Below are positions 58,462 through 64,000 of a DNA stretch of 64,000 nucleotides, piece by piece; the first letter of the stretch is position 1; each line of letters begins with the position of its first letter. The notes below the pieces were generated by a model. It ran no database searches, was not told the DNA's origin, and saw only the letters and a list, made by a program, of their open reading frames with translations. The stretch is taken from positions 1,302,001 to 1,366,000 of the forward strand of contig CP060499.1 of NCBI GenBank assembly GCA_024760525.1. Reading direction: 5' to 3'. The position numbers were made by a program, and so were the translations under genes. The DNA is from Nitrospira sp. (GTDB lineage: Bacteria > Nitrospirota > Nitrospiria > Nitrospirales > Nitrospiraceae).

Positions 58462-61400
58462 ATGAATCTTCCCGGTTTCCCCCGTCAGCAAGGGCTCTAT
58501 GATCCCCGACATGAGAAGGATTCTTGTGGGATCGGCTTCGTCGTCAACATCAAAGGGAAGAAGTCCCACGACATTGTGCGGAAAGGGCTTCAAGTACTGG
58601 AGAATCTGACTCATCGCGGAGCGCAGGGATGCGATCCATGCACCGGGGACGGAGCCGGTATTCTGTTGCAAGTCCCGCACACCTTTCTGAAACGGGTCGC
58701 CGGCGATGCCGGTGTGTCATTGCCCGGGGAGGGCGAGTATGGGGTGGGGCAGTTGTTCCTGCCACCGAATGCGGATTCCCGCCGCCTGTGCGAGCGGCTG
58801 TTCACTGAAATCATCGGTGAAGAAGGCCTGCGCCTGCTCGGCTGGCGTGATGTACCCGTCAAGAGCGATCAAATCGGTGAACAAGCGCGCACCACGGAGC
58901 CGTTCATGCGGCAAATCTTCATCGCGCGCGACGCGTTGAATGAGGCCCAGTTTGAACGAAAGCTCTATGTGATCCGCAAGCGGGTCGAACAAGCAGTGGA
59001 ACAGTCGGCGATTCAAGGACGAGAACACTTCTACGTGTCGAGCTTGTCGGCCAATACCATCGTCTACAAGGGGCTCCTGCTTCCCCATCAAATGGCGGCA
59101 TACTACCAGGATCTCACCGACGAACGGATGGTGAGCGCACTGGCGCTGGTGCACTCGCGTTTCAGCACGAATACCTTTCCCACGTGGCCGCGCGCGCATC
59201 CCTATCGGTATGTGTGCCACAACGGCGAGATCAATACCCTGAAGGGCAACGTCAATTGGATGAAGGCGCGTCAGGGCCGTCTCCACTCCGAACTGTTCGG
59301 CAAGGACATGGAGAAACTGTTCCCGATCGTCTCCGAGAATCAAAGCGATTCGGCCTGTCTGGACAATACGCTTGAATTTCTGCTGCTCGGCGGACGTTCG
59401 CTGCCGCACGCCATGATGATGTTGATTCCCGAGCCGTGGGTCGCGAATTCGCAAATGGATTTGGATCGCCGGGGTTTTTATCAGTATCACGCGGCCATGA
59501 TGGAGCCGTGGGACGGGCCGGCGGCCGTGTGCTTTACCGACGGCAAGATGATCGGCGCAACGTTGGATCGCAATGGACTCCGCCCGTGCCGCTACCAAGT
59601 GATGACGGATGGAACGGTCGTGCTGGCGTCGGAAGCCGGAGTGCTCCCGGCCCCGGCAAAGGACATTCGGATGAAGGGCCGGCTCATGCCCGGACGCATG
59701 TTCTTGGTCGATACGGTACAGGGCCGGATTATCGATGATGAAGAGATCAAAGCCGATATCGTCAAACGGAAGCCGTATCGAAGCTGGGTGACGCAATACG
59801 GTGTGTCGCTCGACGAGCTGCCGGAACCGTTGAACGTGCCGCAGCCCGATCACCCCACGATCAGGCAACGGCAGCAGGCATTCGGCTACACGGTGGAAGA
59901 GTTGAAGATGGTCATCACGCCCATGATCGTCAACGGCGAGGAACCGGTGTCGTCGATGGGGACCGACACGCCTCTGGCGGTGCTGTCGAATCGGCCGCAG
60001 CTGTTGTTCAAGTATTTCAAGCAATTGTTCGCCCAGGTCACGAATCCGCCCATTGACCCGATTCGCGAGCAGCTGGTGATGTCGCTGGTCACGAACATCG
60101 GGCCGAAGCCCAATCTGATGGATGAGTCGCCCGAATCGTGCCGGCGGATCAAAGTGCAACAACCGATTTTGACGAACGCCGATCTCCAAAAGATCCGCGG
60201 AATTTCGGACCCGAACTTCAAGAGTAAGACGCTCCGCATGTTGTTCCGTGTGGCCGAAGGGGCGGACGGTCTTGGCGCAGCGGTCGACGAGCTGTGCCGG
60301 GAGGCGTCGCAGGCGATCAAAGAAGGCTACAAATTCTTGATCCTCAGTGATCGCGGAGTCGACGAGGCCTGGGCACCGATTCCCAGCCTCCTCGGTATTT
60401 CGGCTGTCCACCACCACTTGGTGCGGGAATGCTCGAGAACCGAAGTCGGACTCATCCTGGAAACCGGGGAACCGCGTGATGTGCATCAATTCGCTTGCTT
60501 GATCGGTTACGGCGCCGGGACGATCAATCCCTATCTCGTCTTCGAAACGCTCGTCGATATGGAACGCGACGAGTATTTGCCGGAAGGGCTCGACGCACAA
60601 ACAGCGGAAGGCAAGTTCATCAAGGCGATCAATAAGGGCCTGCTCAAAATCTTCTCCAAGATGGGCATCTCGACCGTGCAATCCTACTGCGGGGCGCAGA
60701 TTTTCGAGGCCATCGGATTGAATCATGACCTGATCGATCGGTACTTTACGGGGACGGCGTCGCGCATCGAAGGAGTGGGCATCGGCGAGATCGGCGAGGA
60801 AACGTTACGCCGGCATCGGACGGCCTACGAACCGGCGGCGATCCGCCAACTGGATTTTGGCGGAGAGGTTCATTACCGCATTCAGAGCGAGCATCACAAT
60901 TGGAATCCTGACACGATCTACAAATTGCAGCATGCCAGCCGCGCGAACGACGCGAAGACCTATGCGGAATTCGCTCAACTCATCAACGATGAGAGTCAGC
61001 GGCGGTCGAACTTGCGCGGCCTGTTCGATTTTAAATTTGCACCCCAACCGATTTCCATCGACGAGGTGGAGCCTGCCAAAGACATCGTCAAGCGCTTCAA
61101 CACCGGCGCGATGTCGTTCGGGTCGATCAGCAAGGAAGCGCATGAAACGCTCGCGATCGCCATGAACCGGCTCGGTGGCAAGAGCAACACCGGGGAAGGC
61201 GGTGAAGATCCCGAGCGGTTCAAACCGCTGCCGAACGGTGATTCGAAGAACAGTTATATCAAGCAAGTGGCCTCGGCCCGGTTCGGTGTGACGGCGCATT
61301 ACCTGGTCAATGCGCGTGAATTGCAGATCAAGATGGCGCAGGGCGCGAAACCGGGTGAGGGAGGACAGTTGCCCGGACACAAGGTCGATGAGAATATTGC

Positions 61401-62979
61401 GCGGTTCCGCTATGCCACGCCGGGCGTACAGCTGATCTCGCCTCCGCCGCATCACGATATCTACTCGATTGAGGATTTGGCTCAGCTGATCTTCGACTTG
61501 AAGAACTCGAATCCGGAGGCTGGTGTCTCGGTCAAGCTCGTCGCCGAAGTCGGAGTCGGGACCGTGGCGGCTGGTGTCGCCAAAGCCCATGCCGACAAAG
61601 TCCTGATCAGCGGTGATTCCGGCGGCACGGGCGCGTCGCCGTTGTCGTCGATCAAGTATGCCGGTATCCCGTGGGAGCTGGGGCTGGCGGAAACTCACCA
61701 AACACTGGTGCTCAACGATCTCCGCGGACGTATTCGCGTTGAAACGGACGGACAGATGAAAACAGGCCGCGACGTGGTGATCGCCACGCTGCTTGGCGCC
61801 GAGGAGTATGGATTTGCGACGGCGCCGCTCATCGTCGAAGGCTGCATCATGATGCGCAAGTGCCACCTGAACACCTGTCCCGTCGGCATCGCGACACAAG
61901 ATCCCGAACTGCGGAAGAAATTCAACGGCAAGCCGGAACATATCGTGAATTACCTGTTCTTCGTCGCCGAAGAAGCGCGGCAACTGATGGCGAAGCTCGG
62001 GTTCAGGACGATCAACGAGATGGTCGGCCGGGTCGATAAGCTCAAAATCACCAAGGCGGTCGATCACTGGAAGGCCAAAGGGTTGGATCTTTCGCCCTTG
62101 CTGGTCATGCCCGACGTGGGGCCGAACGTGGCTCGCTATTGTGTGCAAAAGCAGGATCACGGCCTTGATCATATTCTCGATAACGAGCTGGTGGAGCTGT
62201 GCCGGCCGGCGATCGACAAGGGCGAAAAGGTGAATGTTCAACTGCCGATCCGCAACGTGAATCGGACGACCGGCACAGTTCTGTCCAGTAAGATCGCCAA
62301 GAAATACGGCCTGGAAGGTCTCCCGGAAGATACGATCTCGATCAAGTTCAACGGGTCGGCCGGCCAATCCTTCGGGGCGTTCCTTGCGCGAGGCATTACG
62401 CTGACCCTGGAAGGGGAGTCGAACGATTATATCGGGAAGGGATTGTCCGGCGGCAAGATCATCGTGTACCCGCCGAAGGACGCGCTCTACGATCCTGAAG
62501 AAACCATTCTGATCGGGAATACCTCATTATATGGCGCGACGCAGGGCGAAGCGTATTTCTATGGACGGGCGGGCGAGCGATTTGCTGTTCGAAACAGTGG
62601 GGCGCATGCCGTCGTTGAGGGAACGGGCGATCACGGGTGTGAGTATATGACCGGGGGCGTGGTCGTGGTGCTCGGCGGGACCGGGCGCAACTTCGCGGCC
62701 GGGATGTCCGGGGGCGTCGCCTTCGTATTGGATGACGGCGGGACATTCCAAAGCCGCTGCAATACCGGCATGGTTGAGCTGGAGCCGGTCACGACCAAGG
62801 AAGACAAACAGCTGCTCCATGGATTGATCACGAAACATTTCATGTACACCGGCAGCCGGAAGGCCAAGCAGGTTCTCGATGCGTTCGATGCCACGGTTCC
62901 AAAATTCGTGAAGGTGATGCCGGTCGATTACAAACGGGTCATGGAAGAACGGAAGCGTAAAGCGAGCGCCGTGCATTGA
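58462..62979 (+). CDS. gltB: Glutamate synthase large subunit
   Basis: 1505 residues, typical length. Makes two glutamates from glutamine and 2-oxoglutarate. A short propeptide is followed by the catalytic N-terminal Cys (KDSCGIGFVV, Cys 22) of the class II glutaminase domain. The central domain, the FMN domain (SGGTGASPLSSIKYAG; ELGLAETHQTL), the 3Fe-4S cluster loop (MMRKCHLNTCPVGIATQ, near residue 1130) and the C-terminal beta-helix (glycine-rich, GEAYFYGRAGERFAVRNSGAHAVVEG) are all present. Pairs with gltD 220 bp downstream, an unusually long gap for this pair. Start ATG has GAGATAGAC upstream, a weak SD. Confidence 0.97.
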   Translation: MNLPGFPRQQGLYDPRHEKDSCGIGFVVNIKGKKSHDIVRKGLQVLENLTHRGAQGCDPCTGDGAGILLQVPHTFLKRVAGDAGVSLPGEGEYGVGQLFLPPNADSRRLCERLFTEIIGEEGLRLLGWRDVPVKSDQIGEQARTTEPFMRQIFIARDALNEAQFERKLYVIRKRVEQAVEQSAIQGREHFYVSSLSANTIVYKGLLLPHQMAAYYQDLTDERMVSALALVHSRFSTNTFPTWPRAHPYRYVCHNGEINTLKGNVNWMKARQGRLHSELFGKDMEKLFPIVSENQSDSACLDNTLEFLLLGGRSLPHAMMMLIPEPWVANSQMDLDRRGFYQYHAAMMEPWDGPAAVCFTDGKMIGATLDRNGLRPCRYQVMTDGTVVLASEAGVLPAPAKDIRMKGRLMPGRMFLVDTVQGRIIDDEEIKADIVKRKPYRSWVTQYGVSLDELPEPLNVPQPDHPTIRQRQQAFGYTVEELKMVITPMIVNGEEPVSSMGTDTPLAVLSNRPQLLFKYFKQLFAQVTNPPIDPIREQLVMSLVTNIGPKPNLMDESPESCRRIKVQQPILTNADLQKIRGISDPNFKSKTLRMLFRVAEGADGLGAAVDELCREASQAIKEGYKFLILSDRGVDEAWAPIPSLLGISAVHHHLVRECSRTEVGLILETGEPRDVHQFACLIGYGAGTINPYLVFETLVDMERDEYLPEGLDAQTAEGKFIKAINKGLLKIFSKMGISTVQSYCGAQIFEAIGLNHDLIDRYFTGTASRIEGVGIGEIGEETLRRHRTAYEPAAIRQLDFGGEVHYRIQSEHHNWNPDTIYKLQHASRANDAKTYAEFAQLINDESQRRSNLRGLFDFKFAPQPISIDEVEPAKDIVKRFNTGAMSFGSISKEAHETLAIAMNRLGGKSNTGEGGEDPERFKPLPNGDSKNSYIKQVASARFGVTAHYLVNARELQIKMAQGAKPGEGGQLPGHKVDENIARFRYATPGVQLISPPPHHDIYSIEDLAQLIFDLKNSNPEAGVSVKLVAEVGVGTVAAGVAKAHADKVLISGDSGGTGASPLSSIKYAGIPWELGLAETHQTLVLNDLRGRIRVETDGQMKTGRDVVIATLLGAEEYGFATAPLIVEGCIMMRKCHLNTCPVGIATQDPELRKKFNGKPEHIVNYLFFVAEEARQLMAKLGFRTINEMVGRVDKLKITKAVDHWKAKGLDLSPLLVMPDVGPNVARYCVQKQDHGLDHILDNELVELCRPAIDKGEKVNVQLPIRNVNRTTGTVLSSKIAKKYGLEGLPEDTISIKFNGSAGQSFGAFLARGITLTLEGESNDYIGKGLSGGKIIVYPPKDALYDPEETILIGNTSLYGATQGEAYFYGRAGERFAVRNSGAHAVVEGTGDHGCEYMTGGVVVVLGGTGRNFAAGMSGGVAFVLDDGGTFQSRCNTGMVELEPVTTKEDKQLLHGLITKHFMYTGSRKAKQVLDAFDATVPKFVKVMPVDYKRVMEERKRKASAVH

Positions 62980-63200
62980 ACCGTATGGTGAAGCGCGCGT
63001 ACGAGCACGAGATACGAAAGGCGAACGACGAGTAAGACATGGGTGATCCAAGTAGGGTAAAGCGCACGTCCATGTGGAAAGGCCTGCACCGGCAGGCTGG
63101 GGAGGGCGGGTGTGAAAGCGCGCAGGGTTGGGCGGGTGAAATTGAGGGTTTCCCAGTCAATCGCCAATATATGATTCGAGGGGGACAAAGTTAAGTAGCC

Positions 63201-64000
63201 ATGGGTGACCCAAAAGGCTTCATGAAATATGCCCGCGAGGGCCCGAAGCGAAAGCCGGTCGAGTTGCGTGTGCTCGATTGGAAGGAAATGTATGAGCCGA
63301 TCGCCGAAGAGAAGCTGAAGACTCAAGGCGCGCGCTGTATGGATTGCGGTGTGCCGTTTTGCCAGGGTAATACCGGTTGTCCCGTGGTCAATCTGATCCC
63401 GGAATGGAACGATCTTGTCTATCGCGGCCGCTGGAAGGACGCGCTGAAGGCCCTGCACACGACGAATAACTTTCCAGAGTTTACCGGACGTCTCTGTCCC
63501 GCGCCCTGCGAAGGGGCTTGTGTGCTGGGTATCAACGAAGATCCGGTTTCCATCCGCGTCATCGAATGGAACATCGTCGATCGCGGCTTCAACGATGGTC
63601 TCGTCACTCCGATATTGCCGGTCATCAAAACCGGGAAAACGGTAGCGATCGTCGGTTCCGGGCCAGCGGGGCTCGCTGCCGCGCAGCAACTGGCTCGGGC
63701 CGGACATGACGTGACCCTCTTCGAGAAAGCTGATCGGATCGGCGGCCTGCTTCGTTACGGCATTCCCGACTTCAAGATGGAGAAGTGGGTCATCGACAGG
63801 CGATTGGAGCAGATGAAGGTCGAGGGAGTGAAGTTTCAAACCGGCGTCGCGGTCGGAAAGGCCATCAGCGGCGAGCAGTTGCGCAAACAGTTCGATGCCG
63901 TGGGTTTGACGCTCGGTGCCGAACAGGCCCGTGAGTTGCCGATTCCGGGAAGAGAACTCAAGGGCGTGCATCTCGCAATGGAATATCTGACTCAGCAGAA
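63201..64000 (+). CDS. gltD: Glutamate synthase small subunit (incomplete at window end)
   Basis: 266 residues are visible; the C-terminus lies beyond the window. It supplies electrons from NAD(P)H to GltB. The N-terminal part carries the cysteine clusters for two 4Fe-4S centres: RCMDCGVPFCQ, TGCPVVNLIPEWNDLV and RLCPAPCEGACVLG. The FAD-binding motif is VAIVGSGPAGLAAAQQLARAG (near 147), followed by GGLLRYGIPDFKMEK. Start ATG at 63201 (MGDPKGFMKYAREGP). The upstream SD is weak (GGGGGACAAAG is somewhat far). Confidence 0.96.
   Translation, partial: MGDPKGFMKYAREGPKRKPVELRVLDWKEMYEPIAEEKLKTQGARCMDCGVPFCQGNTGCPVVNLIPEWNDLVYRGRWKDALKALHTTNNFPEFTGRLCPAPCEGACVLGINEDPVSIRVIEWNIVDRGFNDGLVTPILPVIKTGKTVAIVGSGPAGLAAAQQLARAGHDVTLFEKADRIGGLLRYGIPDFKMEKWVIDRRLEQMKVEGVKFQTGVAVGKAISGEQLRKQFDAVGLTLGAEQARELPIPGRELKGVHLAMEYLTQQ

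Noticed and set aside
58717..60726. A 669-codon minus-strand frame, and another of 520 codons at 60805-62367
   Set aside because: Both are antisense to gltB and reflect its GC-rich codon bias.
1..64000. CRISPR array, rRNA operon or complete insertion sequence
   Set aside because: No regularly spaced repeats, no rRNA sequence and no intact transposase frame were seen.

Overview
The window looks like a chromosomal segment from a Nitrospira-like bacterium (phylum Nitrospirota). This is a moderately confident inference. It rests on moderately high GC by eye, a dense chromosome with many 4-bp ATGA/GTGA overlaps, a glucosyl-3-phosphoglycerate synthase operon carrying its own mechanosensitive channel, PPDK, a three-cofactor GltB/GltD pair, and many secreted c-type cytochrome and lipoprotein genes. 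No ribosomal RNA is present. One tRNA gene, tRNA-Arg(ACG), is seen.

Layout. Positions 1-4.4 kb (minus strand) hold a large di-heme cytochrome c, a lipoprotein and an incomplete one-heme lipoprotein. Positions 5.1-17 kb (plus strand) are housekeeping: glyQ-glyS, a membrane protein, then a long overlapping run ppdK-ribD-esterase-hypothetical-MFS-small membrane peptide-ribE. Positions 17.0-22.3 kb form an inserted accessory island with three genes of NAD-metabolising immune families: a SIR2-Macro fusion, a tandem TIR-like protein and a TIR protein. This is the most likely place for an undescribed system. Positions 22.4-25 kb (minus) hold a small membrane protein, an IPT/TIG-like protein and acetyl-CoA synthetase. 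Positions 25.2-31.7 kb (plus) hold a pseudo-caspase/TPR protein, a four-lipoprotein LPP20/LpoB/COG3014 cluster and a PIN toxin-antitoxin-like pair. Positions 31.7-37.8 kb (minus) hold a compatible-solute operon (gpgS, second glycosyltransferase, MscS-like channel, HAD phosphatase) and a ThDP decarboxylase.

Positions 38-46 kb are more mosaic: an RlmI-like methyltransferase, a QueC-like PP-loop protein convergent with an asparagine-synthase-like protein, a DUF1264 lipoprotein, a secreted glycoside-hydrolase-like protein, and a degenerate stretch beside tRNA-Arg carrying a decayed copy of the tRNA 3' half, a 22-bp direct repeat and a possible speD remnant. Positions 46.2-51.8 kb (minus) hold a small Lys-rich exported peptide with a strong terminator, a ThiS/MoaD-like protein, the CCA-adding enzyme, galT and a GH57 glycosidase. 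Positions 51.9-54.3 kb (plus) hold VanZ and the MurNAc-recycling pair amgK-murU. Positions 54.3-58.2 kb (minus) hold an orphan NtrC-type regulator, a DUF1015 protein and a polyprenyl diphosphate synthase. Positions 58.5-64 kb hold gltB and the start of gltD.

A dispersed element of about 125 bp with imperfect terminal inverted repeats occurs twice (8.8 kb and 26.6 kb) in opposite orientation. Start codons were moved inward from the longest reading frame where a Shine-Dalgarno (SD) sequence, signal peptide or family start supported it; these choices are stated per entry. All family assignments come from reading motifs, not from database searches.
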